Shown here: piece by piece, positions 1-8,032 of the stretch
Layout: the number at the start of each line of letters is the position of its first letter
Numbering within the stretch: the first letter of the stretch is position 1
Source: Thermoplasmata archaeon
GTDB taxonomy: Archaea; Thermoplasmatota; Penumbrarchaeia; Penumbrarchaeales; Penumbrarchaeaceae
Direction: 5' to 3'
DNA: 16,063 bases
Assembly: GCA_023145185.1 (NCBI GenBank)
Contig: JAGLEG010000307.1
Coordinates: 1 to 16,063 of the forward strand
Made by a program: the position numbers and the translations under genes
The notes under the pieces: model-generated
Database searches by the model: none
Told to the model about the DNA's origin: nothing
Seen by the model: only the letters and a program-made list of their open reading frames with translations

Positions 1-872
1 TTTGGCCTCTCGTTATCGGATGTGAACTTCATCGATCCACCCATCCAGCCGTTGATCTGCCTGATAGCATCCCAGAGTGTATTTGCTTTCATCAGGTTGT
101 CCTTGAGCAGGGGCTGTCCTGATTTGTTCTCGTAGAAGAGAGACTCCCTCCAGAACTTCCCCTCGGGAGGGGGGACGCCGTGATCGCGGTCGAAAGGCGG
201 ATCCTCCACGTAGTTGTAGTTCGGATCCACGTAGGTGGGAACCTCATCGCCGATGTCGGGGATCACCACGAACCAGTAGTATATGTCCATGGGAAGTTCG
301 GTTGAGATGTTGTATTCGTTCTTGTACAGTAGAGTGGTGTGGTCCTCTTTTTCGAGGATCTCCACGTAACTGAGATACTGTGCATTCTGGTAGATGAGCC
401 TGGCATTGTGCGAGATCAGCTCCGGGAAGAAGTTGTCGTTCCTGAGCGTCTCCACGTTGAGGTGTGAGATGGTGAACGCGATCTCGTCGATGTAGCTCTC
501 GTTCTCCGCGTCGATGATCAGCCGGGCGAAGGTCGCCTGCTCCTCCCGTGGGAGGGTCCTGAACCTGTGAGTTAAGTTGATCCTCATCCATTCCGGGACC
601 ATCTCCAGCGCCTCCTGGCAGTCGGGGTGAAGGAACGGCCCCTCTTTGGGATCGAGCATTAGATCGATCTCCGAGTATGGGTCGAACCTGAAACCGAGAT
701 CGTCGCCCGGGTCCACAAGGACCGTGGATGTGTAGCTGGTGAGCTCATCCCAGCGGTAGGAGTAGCGGATCCCCTCCTCTTCCCGGGTGATATCGGACCC
801 TGAACCCGCAACCGGGATGGAGCCTGAAAGGAGCAGTACGGAAAGGAGAATGTAGGGGATCGACCGGTTCAT
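1..872 (-). CDS. Secreted transglutaminase-like family protein, N-terminal part (cut by window edge)
   Basis: Open from ATG at 872 to the window edge (290 complete codons, no stop). Residues 1-24 form a signal peptide (MNRSIPYILLSVLLLSGS then SIPVAGSGS), so the protein is exported. The mature part is acidic and aromatic-rich, with HPDCQEALEMVPEWM near residue 85, a YYWFVVIPDIGDEVPTYVDP stretch near 200 and, at the edge, LWDAIRQINGWMGGSMKFTS followed by DNERP. That last segment resembles the entry into the transglutaminase-like domain of secreted Thermoplasmata proteins. The catalytic Cys, His and Asp would lie outside the window, so activity cannot be judged. The start is supported by AGGAG seven bases upstream and a TATA-like box at 922-931. 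The family call is from recalled similarity, not a search. Confidence 0.65.
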   Translation of the reverse strand, partial: MNRSIPYILLSVLLLSGSIPVAGSGSDITREEEGIRYSYRWDELTSYTSTVLVDPGDDLGFRFDPYSEIDLMLDPKEGPFLHPDCQEALEMVPEWMRINLTHRFRTLPREEQATFARLIIDAENESYIDEIAFTISHLNVETLRNDNFFPELISHNARLIYQNAQYLSYVEILEKEDHTTLLYKNEYNISTELPMDIYYWFVVIPDIGDEVPTYVDPNYNYVEDPPFDRDHGVPPPEGKFWRESLFYENKSGQPLLKDNLMKANTLWDAIRQINGWMGGSMKFTSDNERP

Positions 873-903
873 ATTATCACTCCTGGCCATGGAGGCAGTT
901 ATG

Positions 904-918
904 CACACTCTAGGTGTG
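904..918. promoter_or_regulatory. Short dyad between TATA box and start codon
   Basis: CACAC-TCTAG-GTGTG, a perfect 5-bp inverted repeat with a 5-base spacer, sits just downstream of the TATA box of the minus-strand secreted-protein gene. Its position would suit a repressor operator, but no partner regulator is identifiable. Confidence 0.25.
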
Positions 919-921
919 AAG

Positions 922-931
922 GGATATAAAA
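922..931 (-). promoter_or_regulatory. TATA box of the transglutaminase-like gene
   Basis: On the minus strand this reads TTTTATATCC, a good archaeal TATA box. Transcription would begin near 898, giving a leader of about 26 bases that carries the AGGAG ribosome binding site. A dyad (904-918) lies between the box and the predicted start point. Confidence 0.5.
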
Positions 932-944
932 TTTTCTTCGATAT

Positions 945-991
945 ATCAATGTTGGGATTCAGATCATATTAGATCTATCAAAGTTGGGATA
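945..991. repeat. Dispersed hairpin element, copy A (rearranged half copy)
   Basis: TCAATGTTGGGAT (947-959) and TCAAAGTTGGGAT (978-990) flank a spacer containing AGATCATATTAGATCT. The right arm and spacer match the right-hand hairpin of copy C (14348-14395). The left arm is reversed relative to the other copies, so here the arms are direct rather than inverted repeats. It lies just upstream of the TATA box of the minus-strand secreted-protein gene. Confidence 0.6.
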
Positions 992-1068
992 CAGTTTTAA
1001 CGATCAGGTTCTCATGGCCTCAGAGCCATATAAGTGCTCTATGGGATCATATCATCCAGATCAGATGT

Positions 1069-1131
1069 TAGGAAACCATATTTCCTAGGCCACAAGATGA
1101 TTATGTTCATAATGATTATAAAAATAATCAT
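1069..1131. other. AT-rich intergenic stretch with small dyads
   Basis: TAGGAAA-CCATA-TTTCCTA (1069-1087) is a perfect 7-bp inverted repeat. It is followed by ATGATTAT at 1097-1104, repeated at 1112-1119, and by its inverse ATAATCAT at 1124-1131. The segment lies downstream of the DUF2797 gene and upstream of the secreted-protein gene on the minus strand. It might be part of a terminator or regulatory region; there is no further evidence for a function. Confidence 0.25.
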
Positions 1132-1162
1132 ATGTCAACTATCATTTCCGGCATACTATCGG

Positions 1163-2176
1163 TCATCTATTTGTTTGATTTAAAGGGTCCGAGGTGTGGA
1201 TCACCTTGCCTACGAGGGACCCCATCTTCACGGCTATCAGGCCGCTGGACCTCAGATACGCGTATTTGCCCTTGAAGCCGACCACCTTCCCACGGATGTA
1301 TTCGCCGTTGTACCTTCTGGGCGTACTGGGCAGGGGCTCCTCAAGTGGATATCGATCCAGAATAACCGGAGTGTCGTCCATCTCGGGAGGCCCTTTTTCA
1401 ATGAGGATATCCCGGGGGCGGAGGGAGTCCCAATCCCCTCTGATCCGATGGAGCATATCCCGCGCCGTGGATGTCATCAGGCCCACATCCAGCGGTTTTG
1501 CCATATCTTTCAGGATCACGGAGGGGTTGTAGGCCTGGGGGATCCCGTATCTCTTCGAGATGATCTTCTCAAGGACCCTGGAGCCGTGGCGGTCCTTTGT
1601 GACCAGCAGGGGCAGGATGGCGTCGGCCCCCTGCTCCGTCCCCCTCTCCACAACTCTCCTGAGCTGGGTCATGCCTATCTTCCGCCTCTGGTGGAACATC
1701 GTAACATATACCACATGTGGTATCTGACAGAAGTCGGCCCCGCATCTGGCCCCGTTACAGTGGGGTTCGAAGATGCAGGTCGGGTCCGGGATGTCGTGTG
1801 AGATGCAGGGATAGCACTGGGCGAACCCCTCCAGAAGCGGGTTTCCCGGACAGGGTATGTGCCTGGAGCTTTCGAACCTCCCCACACACTGGATCTCCCT
1901 GGAGGCCCTCATCTCCAGGGAGGATAGCAAAGTGAGGTCGATATCCATCGGTTTGCCTTCATAATGAAGAATGCCCTCCATTTCTTTTAACGGCCTGACG
2001 GACATCACCGGGTGATCCGCCTCCCAGTGCAGACCCAGGACGTGGTAGGCGTGGACCAGCCGAAGGTCGTCCAGTGTCATCGTTTTAGCCCTCTCCACCT
2101 TCAGGCCGGGGCCGTTCTCCTCCTTGTCGTCCATCACCAATTTAAAGTAGTCAACCCTTAATACACTATCGCGCAT
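1163..2176 (-). CDS. DUF2797 family protein (Cys-rich, GIY-YIG-like core)
   Basis: 337 residues. The middle carries a cysteine-rich segment (C97, C109, C121, C124, C134, C140, C145, C150), with CVGRF and PCPGNP motifs that suggest metal binding. Next comes HVVYVTMF (154-161), KIGMTQ (166-171), R178 and EQGAD (181-185), then E203. This is the arrangement I associate with DUF2797 and it recalls the GIY-YIG nuclease core (short strand, second strand with K/YxGxT, then Arg and a helix with Glu). The C-terminal 50 residues (RGKVVGFKGKYAYL) look like a small beta-barrel. Biochemical function is unknown to me. The start could instead be Met15 (2134); neither has a strong ribosome binding site. It is divergent from tyrS with only about 30 bases between starts, so the two may share a promoter region. 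Confidence 0.75.
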   Translation of the reverse strand: MRDSVLRVDYFKLVMDDKEENGPGLKVERAKTMTLDDLRLVHAYHVLGLHWEADHPVMSVRPLKEMEGILHYEGKPMDIDLTLLSSLEMRASREIQCVGRFESSRHIPCPGNPLLEGFAQCYPCISHDIPDPTCIFEPHCNGARCGADFCQIPHVVYVTMFHQRRKIGMTQLRRVVERGTEQGADAILPLLVTKDRHGSRVLEKIISKRYGIPQAYNPSVILKDMAKPLDVGLMTSTARDMLHRIRGDWDSLRPRDILIEKGPPEMDDTPVILDRYPLEEPLPSTPRRYNGEYIRGKVVGFKGKYAYLRSSGLIAVKMGSLVGKVIHTSDPLNQTNR

Positions 2177-2205
2177 GTACGCGAAGTTATTGGGTGGATG
2201 AGATC

Positions 2206-3609
2206 ATGGATCTGGAGAAAAGATTGGAGCTGGTCCTCGACGGAGCCCAGGAAGTGGTCACAAGGGGCGAGATCGAAGCTCTGCTGGAATCGAAGGAGAG
2301 GCCCAAGGCCTACGTCGGCTACGAGCCCTCCGGATTCGTCCACATAGGATGGATCATCATCACAAGGAAGATCAAGCAGCTGATAGAGGCTGGTTTCGAG
2401 GTCGAGATACTTCTTGCAGACTGGCACGCCTTCATCAACGACAAGTTCGGAGGCGACATCGACAAGATCCAGGACTGTGGTCGGTATTTCATCGACTGCT
2501 ACAAGGCCTACGGGCTCGAGGAGGATATCGCCGAGGGCAGGCTCAAGTTCCGGTGGGCGAGCGAGCTTTCGGATACCGGAAAGTACTGGATCGTGGTCCT
2601 TCGTGTGGCGAAGTCATCCTCTCTCTCCAGAATAAAGAGGGCGATGACGGTGATGGGCAGAAAGGAGCACGAGGGCGACCTGGACTCCTCCAAGTTCATC
2701 TACCCCTCCATGCAGGTTGCCGACATATTTGAGCTCGGGGTGGACCTCGCCATCGGCGGCATGGACCAGAGGCACGCCCACATGCTTGCACGAGACGTGG
2801 CCGAGAAGGTCGGCTTCAAGAAGCCGACGGCCCTCCATACGCCTCTGCTTTCCAGCCTCACAAGGGGGGGAAGGATGGAGATGACAACGGGAGACGCCTC
2901 TGGATTGGACCACGAGATGCTGGCCAAGAAGATCGAGGAAAAGCTTCCCGTGTTAATGGTGGATGAGGGTATCAGCGAGTCCACAAGGTCCCTGTTGATA
3001 CACATCGATGCCCTGGAGGATGGGAAGAAGAGGAGGGCAATAGAGGCGCTGATCTCGAAAAAGCAGGGGATCGGCCTCTCCATGCCGAGGTTCGTCCACG
3101 ACGTCGGGCCGGACGACTCCGTCATGAGCGTGGGGACGATCAAGGAGCTGGAATGGAGGAGAAGCGAGGCGAGAAGAGAGCTCTTCTCATTCCTCGATGT
3201 AACGGACGCCGACGTGGAGATGGACGATGTGAAGATGTCCAAGTCCAACCCGGAATCCGGGATATATCTCCACGACTCAGAGGATGATATCAGACGGAAG
3301 ATCAAGAAGGCCTGGTGCCCCGAGGGCATGCCTGATAATCCCGTAATGGAGATATGCCAGCATCTGATATTCCCAATAGAGGGCCATATTGATGTAAAGA
3401 GGCCCGAGAAGTGGGGAGGAGATCTGCACTTTGAGACCCACGATGACCTCAGGAAGATGTTTGCGGAGAAGGAGCTTCATCCGGCCGATCTGAAAAAGTC
3501 CGTTGCCGAGGCGATGGTCAGGGCCCTTGAACCCTTCAGGATATACTTCAAGAAGGAACCGGAGAACCTTCAGAAGATGAAGCGGCTCTCCAAGTTCATC
3601 GGTAAATAG
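2206..3609 (+). CDS. tyrS: Tyrosyl-tRNA synthetase with insertion before KMSKS
   Basis: Charges tRNA-Tyr with tyrosine. Class I signatures are present: PSGFVHIGW (HIGH region, residues 41-49), YPSMQVADI (166-174), GGMDQRHAHMLAR (184-196, the archaeal/eukaryotic tyrosine and adenylate pocket motif) and VKMSKSNP (342-349). The end is archaeal-type (KIKKAWCPEG, KRPEKWGGDL, KELHPADLK). At 467 residues it is much longer than the roughly 300-residue archaeal enzymes I can recall. The excess is about 120 residues (221-340, bases 2866-3225) between HTPLLSSL and KMSKS, plus a short C-terminal extension. ATG at 2206 is chosen over the in-frame GTG at 2194 because GGTGG lies eight bases before it. It is probably the first gene of a unit with atpD (48-base gap) and the OPT transporter. 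Confidence 0.95.
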   Translation: MDLEKRLELVLDGAQEVVTRGEIEALLESKERPKAYVGYEPSGFVHIGWIIITRKIKQLIEAGFEVEILLADWHAFINDKFGGDIDKIQDCGRYFIDCYKAYGLEEDIAEGRLKFRWASELSDTGKYWIVVLRVAKSSSLSRIKRAMTVMGRKEHEGDLDSSKFIYPSMQVADIFELGVDLAIGGMDQRHAHMLARDVAEKVGFKKPTALHTPLLSSLTRGGRMEMTTGDASGLDHEMLAKKIEEKLPVLMVDEGISESTRSLLIHIDALEDGKKRRAIEALISKKQGIGLSMPRFVHDVGPDDSVMSVGTIKELEWRRSEARRELFSFLDVTDADVEMDDVKMSKSNPESGIYLHDSEDDIRRKIKKAWCPEGMPDNPVMEICQHLIFPIEGHIDVKRPEKWGGDLHFETHDDLRKMFAEKELHPADLKKSVAEAMVRALEPFRIYFKKEPENLQKMKRLSKFIGK

Positions 3610-3657
3610 GATATAATACCTCATCCGCGGAGCATTTCAGTAAACAAAGGTGACAGG

Positions 3658-4302
3658 ATGGCAGGCGATATCATAGAGGGCATCAACCCCACGAGGATGG
3701 AGCTCCTGGCCGTCAGGAAGAAGAGGTTGCTCGCCGAGAAGGGCCACAAGCTCCTTGGGGATAAGAGGGATGCACTTGTGGTGCAGTTCCTCGATGTGCT
3801 CAAGAAGAGGAAGAGGATGAAGGGCAAGGTCATCGCCTCCCTCAAGAAAGCGAGATATTCGATAGAGGATGCCCAGGCGATCATGGGGTACGAGTCCGTA
3901 CTATCATATTCCAGGGGCACGGCACCTTATCCTGACCCTCAGATAAGCTCCATAAACATCATGGGCGTCAAGGTCCCCGTGATAAGCGACGGTGACCCCG
4001 TTGATATGCCTCTTCCGTGGGGTATGGGGTCAACCCCATCCGCCCTGGACGATTCCGCCCGGGGTTACAGGAAAGCCCTGGAGGACCTGCTGAACCTTGC
4101 CGAGGCCGAAGGGGCCATGGAGCTGTTGGCCCTGGAGATCCAGAAGACAAAGCGCAGGGTCAACGCACTGGAGCACATATTCATTCCCAGGCTGGTAAAT
4201 ACCGAGAGATATATCAACATGCAGCTTCAGGAGCGGGAGAGGGAGGACTTCTTCCGGAGGAAGAGGATCAAGGCACTGATGGAGAACGCGGAGAAGAGTT
4301 AG
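3658..4302 (+). CDS. atpD: V/A-type ATP synthase subunit D
   Basis: Central-stalk subunit that rotates inside the A3B3 head and couples ion flow to ATP turnover. 214 residues, a normal length. The N-terminus (INPTRMELLAVRKKRLLAEK, then GHKLLGDKRDALV) and the C-terminus (EIQKTKRRVNALEHIFIPRL, then EREREDFFRRKRIKA) form the two long antiparallel coiled-coil helices typical of the family, with a small globular middle. ATG at 3658 has AGGTGA four bases upstream. The partner subunits (A, B, C, E, F, I, K) are not in this window, so the gene is separated from the usual operon. The gap to the downstream transporter is only 12 bases, suggesting co-transcription. Confidence 0.95.
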   Translation: MAGDIIEGINPTRMELLAVRKKRLLAEKGHKLLGDKRDALVVQFLDVLKKRKRMKGKVIASLKKARYSIEDAQAIMGYESVLSYSRGTAPYPDPQISSINIMGVKVPVISDGDPVDMPLPWGMGSTPSALDDSARGYRKALEDLLNLAEAEGAMELLALEIQKTKRRVNALEHIFIPRLVNTERYINMQLQEREREDFFRRKRIKALMENAEKS

Positions 4303-4314
4303 GGAGGAGAATTG

Positions 4315-6444
4315 ATGTCAAGGGTAAGGAGATCGGTCTACAGACAGCCGCTCACGCCAGCCGGCATCAGAAAGATCGAGGATGGAACCCTTGATTACTT
4401 CTCCACCGAGATGTACGGTAACCTCAACACGGAGGCCCTTGAGGAGTACCTGGACCACAAGAACAGGACCGAGAGCTTCAAGAGGTCCCAGTTCAGCTGG
4501 GGGAAGCTTCTCCTCGTTGTCCTCCTTGTTGGTTTGCCATTCACGATCATCACACAGTATATCGCCCTCAAGATCGGCCTGGTCACCGGTGGGGCCTTCT
4601 ACGTGTCCTATCTGGTCGGGATGTTCTTCAGATGGAAGCCGACGCAGATCAACATCGCATCGGGTGCGGCGACGGCCACGGATCGGACCGTGACCGGGTT
4701 CGTGTTCACCTTCCCGGCGATATATCTTCTCGCCTACTCATCGCAGTACAAGATGTCCGGTGGGGAGCCGCTGATATCTCCCGAGCTCCTCGCATCCTCC
4801 AACATAGTGCCGCTCGCCATGGTCGCATCGCTGTTCGCATCGATGATGGGGCTGATGTACTTCATTATATTCAGGAGGCTGTGGCAGGTGGAGGACCCTC
4901 TTCCCACGCCGGGCTTCCAGGCGTTCATCAAACTCCTTGATATCGCGAACGACATATCCTCGGGGGTTGCCTCCCACGCGAAGAGGTCCCTCCAGCTGGT
5001 GGGGGTCTCTTTCATTGGGATGTTCTCGTTCGGTTTCCTTCGCGATTTCCCGATAATAAGGGGAGAAGTGCCGATCCTAACGTGGATCATGCAGAGTGTG
5101 GGATTTGGGAACTGGTTCTCCCACGGAAGGATCCATATCCCATATTCCTGGTCGAGATACACGCATTTCGCCTACGAGCTCACGGGGATAACCTTCGCCG
5201 TGGGTTGGTTCATGAAGTTCAGGGCGTCGTTCATTGTCGCCGCCGGCTCCTTCGTCACGTGGTTCTTCATCGTCCCGCTTGTGGTCCTCATGGATGTGCC
5301 CATCTATGTGCCCATGATGGACGATGGGATCACCTCTGGTTTCGTCTCCACATCCTCATTTCCCCTTCCCGTATCGGACGCCTCCTTTCCGTTCATGCCC
5401 TATCAGGCCCCATCTTTTGCGGCGGCCCAGGGCGTTGCCAAGATCATCGCTATAGGCGCCATCCTGGGTGGTGGGACCACGGCCCTCCTGAAGATGCTTC
5501 CCACCTTCCGAACGGTCTTTATAGACATCACCAAGACGGGCGGGAAGGGTAAGAAGGAGTGGGTCCCGAAGAGGGGGTGGTACGAGTGGCCAACGTCCCA
5601 CATTCCGATCATAGCCCTGGTTGCCTTCGTTGTGATATCCGCCGTATTCACGCTGTTCGGCCATTTCCCGCTCCTGGCATCCGTGGCCTTCTCGGCCCTC
5701 CTTGTGGGGCTCACCTTCGCCCTTGGGGCGATAGCCGTGAAGATATCGGGTGAGATCGGGACAACCCCCGTCTCCGGGACCTCTTTCCTGACGCTTCTGA
5801 TCCTCTATGGGGTATTCATCCTGATCGACAAGGTCCAGCCATTTCCCTATGGACAGGGCCAGATCGTACTGATGGCCCTTGTCGGGACGACGGTATTTGG
5901 ATCTGCGATATCGCTCTCCTCGGAGATCATGTGGGATTTCAAGACCGGCCTGTATGCGGGGACAAGGCCCATGCACCTCATTCGCGGCGAGTCCGTTGCG
6001 ATCCTCATAGGGACGCCTGTAGCTGCCATAGCGGCGATGTTCTTCGCCAAGCAGCTGGCAAGCGGCAACCTTGACCTCGAGGCCCCCCAGGCCACCGCCT
6101 TTGCCGTGTTCGTTCAGATACTCGCGGGTGGAGAGGTGATGATGCCGCTCTTCTTCCTGGGAATGTTCATCGGGGTGTTCGTGGAGCTGTTGATCGGCAT
6201 GGGGACGGCTTTCGGACTGGGGATGTACCTGCCGGTACACTATACGTTGATGCTTGTAACAGGGGGGGCGGCGAGGGAGATCTGGGAGAGGAAGTGGCTC
6301 AACGCCAAGGCGAAGAGGGAGAAGTGGAGTGAGGCTAAAAAGACCCTCAAGCTCCTGGATTCATATATGTTGATGACCGGATTGTACATCGGAGAGGCGA
6401 TAATCGGCACTTTCCTCGCAATATATCTGGTGTTGACCGCGTAG
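4315..6444 (+). CDS. OPT superfamily transporter
   Basis: 709-residue polytopic membrane protein with about 14-16 hydrophobic segments. Family-like features are the N-terminal LTPAGIRKIEDGTLDY leader, the first membrane helix near residues 62-90, GEIGTTPVSGTSF (479-491), SLSSEIMWDFKTGLYAGTRP (about 540-560) and the late GMGTAFGLGMYLP helix. OPT proteins move oligopeptides, siderophores or metal chelates, driven by an ion gradient; the substrate cannot be read from sequence. ATG at 4315 is preferred to TTG at 4312 because GGGAGGAGA lies directly upstream. The tight spacing after atpD implies one transcript. A flippase-like gene follows but has its own promoter. Confidence 0.85.
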   Translation: MSRVRRSVYRQPLTPAGIRKIEDGTLDYFSTEMYGNLNTEALEEYLDHKNRTESFKRSQFSWGKLLLVVLLVGLPFTIITQYIALKIGLVTGGAFYVSYLVGMFFRWKPTQINIASGAATATDRTVTGFVFTFPAIYLLAYSSQYKMSGGEPLISPELLASSNIVPLAMVASLFASMMGLMYFIIFRRLWQVEDPLPTPGFQAFIKLLDIANDISSGVASHAKRSLQLVGVSFIGMFSFGFLRDFPIIRGEVPILTWIMQSVGFGNWFSHGRIHIPYSWSRYTHFAYELTGITFAVGWFMKFRASFIVAAGSFVTWFFIVPLVVLMDVPIYVPMMDDGITSGFVSTSSFPLPVSDASFPFMPYQAPSFAAAQGVAKIIAIGAILGGGTTALLKMLPTFRTVFIDITKTGGKGKKEWVPKRGWYEWPTSHIPIIALVAFVVISAVFTLFGHFPLLASVAFSALLVGLTFALGAIAVKISGEIGTTPVSGTSFLTLLILYGVFILIDKVQPFPYGQGQIVLMALVGTTVFGSAISLSSEIMWDFKTGLYAGTRPMHLIRGESVAILIGTPVAAIAAMFFAKQLASGNLDLEAPQATAFAVFVQILAGGEVMMPLFFLGMFIGVFVELLIGMGTAFGLGMYLPVHYTLMLVTGGAAREIWERKWLNAKAKREKWSEAKKTLKLLDSYMLMTGLYIGEAIIGTFLAIYLVLTA

Positions 6445-6501
6445 TATCAACAGTTGGGTCTTGGACTATGTTGACACTACCATTGAACAATGGCCATAGG
6501 A

Positions 6502-6510
6502 TTATTTATA
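6502..6510 (+). promoter_or_regulatory. TATA box of the flippase-like gene (leaderless start)
   Basis: TTATTTATA is centred about 25 bases before ATG 6531, so transcription should begin at or next to the start codon. This argues that the upstream in-frame ATG at 6468, which lies before the box, is not used. Confidence 0.55.
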
Positions 6511-6530
6511 CTGCCAGCCAATGGGGGACG

Positions 6531-7583
6531 ATGAGAAAGAGGTGGATCCGCTGGGGGGTCTTGGCAGTATCCCTCATCGTGCTTATCGCTATTCTCTGGC
6601 ACATTGGGGCCAGTGGGGTTCTGGACACCATGATCGGCATGGACCCCAGATATGTAGTGTTGGCTCTGCTCTGTTATTTCGGGGTCCATTTGGCCTGGGG
6701 CATCAAGTGGTATCTTCTGGTGAAAAAAAGGGTAAAGAACGCATATTTTCCATTCGTTTTCCTGGCGAATGTAACGGGTAACTTCATCAATGTCACCACG
6801 CCAAGCGGACGCATGGCGGGGGAGCCGGTGCGGGCAGGTGCGGTGGCCAAGCGGTTCAGGGCGCCGTTTCCCGACGTCTTCGCCACCGCGATGGTGGACA
6901 AGATGGGTTTGACCCTTGCGATGTTATTACTGCTTTTTCCCCTAACGATCTTCGCCTACGGGAAGTTCGAGATGGACCCGATCCTGAAATATTTCCTGTG
7001 GGGTTTCTTTCTCTTCTGGGTGATGGTCGCCGTCCTATCCTACGCTGTATTTCATGGTATGACCCGGGAAAAGGCGGAGAGAATGGGAACCTGGCTCCAT
7101 CAGGTCACTGCATTCATTCACAGGGAGAAGCTCTGGTCGAGAGATGTGCTTGTCAGGAAGGTCGCCCATGGGCTGACCGGCTTCAAGGACTCGTTCAAGA
7201 TGCTGGCCAAGAATCCACTTACACTGATCGTGGATGTTTTCCTTGGGATGCTGACCTACCTCTTCAGGTTCTTCGCGGCATACATGTTCTTCATTGCGAT
7301 AGGGTATCCCCAGGAGATATATATCGTGGCTACGGCCGTGCACATCAGTTTCATAATAGGTTTGATCAGCCAGCTCCCCGGAATGGTAGGTATAGCCGAA
7401 TCTACCATGTGGATCTTGTATCAGGCGATGGGGGTGAGGCCCACAGCCGCGCTGACGGTATCTATCTTGACCCAGCTCAACAGCTATCTGTTCGAGTTGG
7501 GATTTGGATATCTGGCGATGATAGCCCTTAACATCTACTATGACGTCGATAAGATGAGAGCCAGGAGAAAGGTCAACCGGTGA
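6531..7583 (+). CDS. Lysylphosphatidylglycerol synthase TM-domain (flippase-like) membrane protein
   Basis: 350 residues with about eight membrane helices starting at residue 8. The family motif NFINVTTPSGRMAGEPVRAG (near residues 84-103) and a late GLISQLPGMVGIAEST segment fit the LPG_synthase_TM/UPF0104 group. There is no C-terminal catalytic transferase domain, so a role in lipid or polyprenyl-linked intermediate translocation is possible but not shown. The start at 6531 is chosen from the TATA box at 6502-6510 (leaderless). The longer version from 6468 adds 21 residues with no ribosome binding site. The 3' end overlaps the convergent regulator gene by 11 bases. Confidence 0.8.
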   Translation: MRKRWIRWGVLAVSLIVLIAILWHIGASGVLDTMIGMDPRYVVLALLCYFGVHLAWGIKWYLLVKKRVKNAYFPFVFLANVTGNFINVTTPSGRMAGEPVRAGAVAKRFRAPFPDVFATAMVDKMGLTLAMLLLLFPLTIFAYGKFEMDPILKYFLWGFFLFWVMVAVLSYAVFHGMTREKAERMGTWLHQVTAFIHREKLWSRDVLVRKVAHGLTGFKDSFKMLAKNPLTLIVDVFLGMLTYLFRFFAAYMFFIAIGYPQEIYIVATAVHISFIIGLISQLPGMVGIAESTMWILYQAMGVRPTAALTVSILTQLNSYLFELGFGYLAMIALNIYYDVDKMRARRKVNR

Positions 7584-7950
7584 GCTCCTCGCTCGTTCTA
7601 TTGACCACCTTCTTCATCATCACGTACCACGAGTCTATCCTCTCCTTCAGCATCTGCTGGATCATCTCGGGGTCCTTCGCCCTGTAGACGTGGAAAATTC
7701 CGCCACCCTTCTGCTTTCTGGTCTCCTTGATCACCATCCCCATCTCGACGAGAGGAGTGACCATCCTGTAGGCGGTGGATCGGTCCTTACCGATCAGATC
7801 GGCCAGGTCCTGGGCGGTGGTGGGCCCGTTCCCGAGAAGTACGCGGTATACGCGGAGCTCGTGCTCTGTGAGCTCGAAGAAGCACTGCAGCGCCTGTTCG
7901 CAGTGGGCGGAGGGCATTCTTGGGAAGGCCTTGATGTTCATTGGTGTCAC
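7573..7950 (-). CDS. TrmB-like winged-helix transcriptional regulator
   Basis: 125 residues. FFELTEHELRVYRVLLGNGP (24-43) is followed by a helix-turn-helix (TTAQDLADLIGKDRSTAYRM, 44-63), a wing (MGMVIKETRKQKGGGIFHVY) and a C-terminal helix containing the DSWYVMMKKVV motif. This matches small archaeal TrmB-type regulators with a GGG(Y/F)xxVYR wing. There is no sugar-binding domain, so the signal it senses is unknown. The start at 7950 is backed by GAGGTGA five bases upstream; Met4 (7941) is an alternative. It is divergent from the thioredoxin gene with a 100-base shared intergenic region containing a palindrome (7979-7988), which is a natural candidate target. Confidence 0.85.
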   Translation of the reverse strand: MTPMNIKAFPRMPSAHCEQALQCFFELTEHELRVYRVLLGNGPTTAQDLADLIGKDRSTAYRMVTPLVEMGMVIKETRKQKGGGIFHVYRAKDPEMIQQMLKERIDSWYVMMKKVVNRTSEELTG

Positions 7951-7978
7951 CTCTGTCCCTGCAATGTAAGGGATAATA

Positions 7979-7988
7979 ATGATATCAT
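7979..7988. promoter_or_regulatory. Perfect palindrome between regulator and thioredoxin genes
   Basis: ATGATATCAT is a 10-bp perfect palindrome next to the AT-rich GGGATAATAAT (7970-7980) that could hold the minus-strand TATA element of the regulator gene. Binding there would block or tune the regulator's own promoter. Assignment as an operator is inference from position only. Confidence 0.25.
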
Positions 7989-8025
7989 CGACCAGCGTGC
8001 GACTGTTCGTTGATGCTGCACAGAG

Positions 8026-8032
8026 AGTATAT
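8026..8032 (+). promoter_or_regulatory. Putative TATA box of the thioredoxin gene
   Basis: AGTATATC is centred about 22 bases before ATG 8051, consistent with a very short or absent leader. No clear ribosome binding site precedes the start. Confidence 0.35.

Noticed and set aside
244..591. 115-residue open frame on the minus strand
   Set aside because: It is out of frame with the longer secreted-protein frame (1-872), which has a signal peptide, ribosome binding site and TATA box; the short frame is Arg/His-rich and featureless.
1196..1801. 201-residue plus-strand open frame
   Set aside because: Antisense to the DUF2797 gene, which has a coherent motif pattern; no start signal and no recognisable protein features.
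5356..6240. 294-residue minus-strand open frame
   Set aside because: Antisense shadow of the OPT transporter; highly charged low-complexity translation with no hydrophobic or family pattern.
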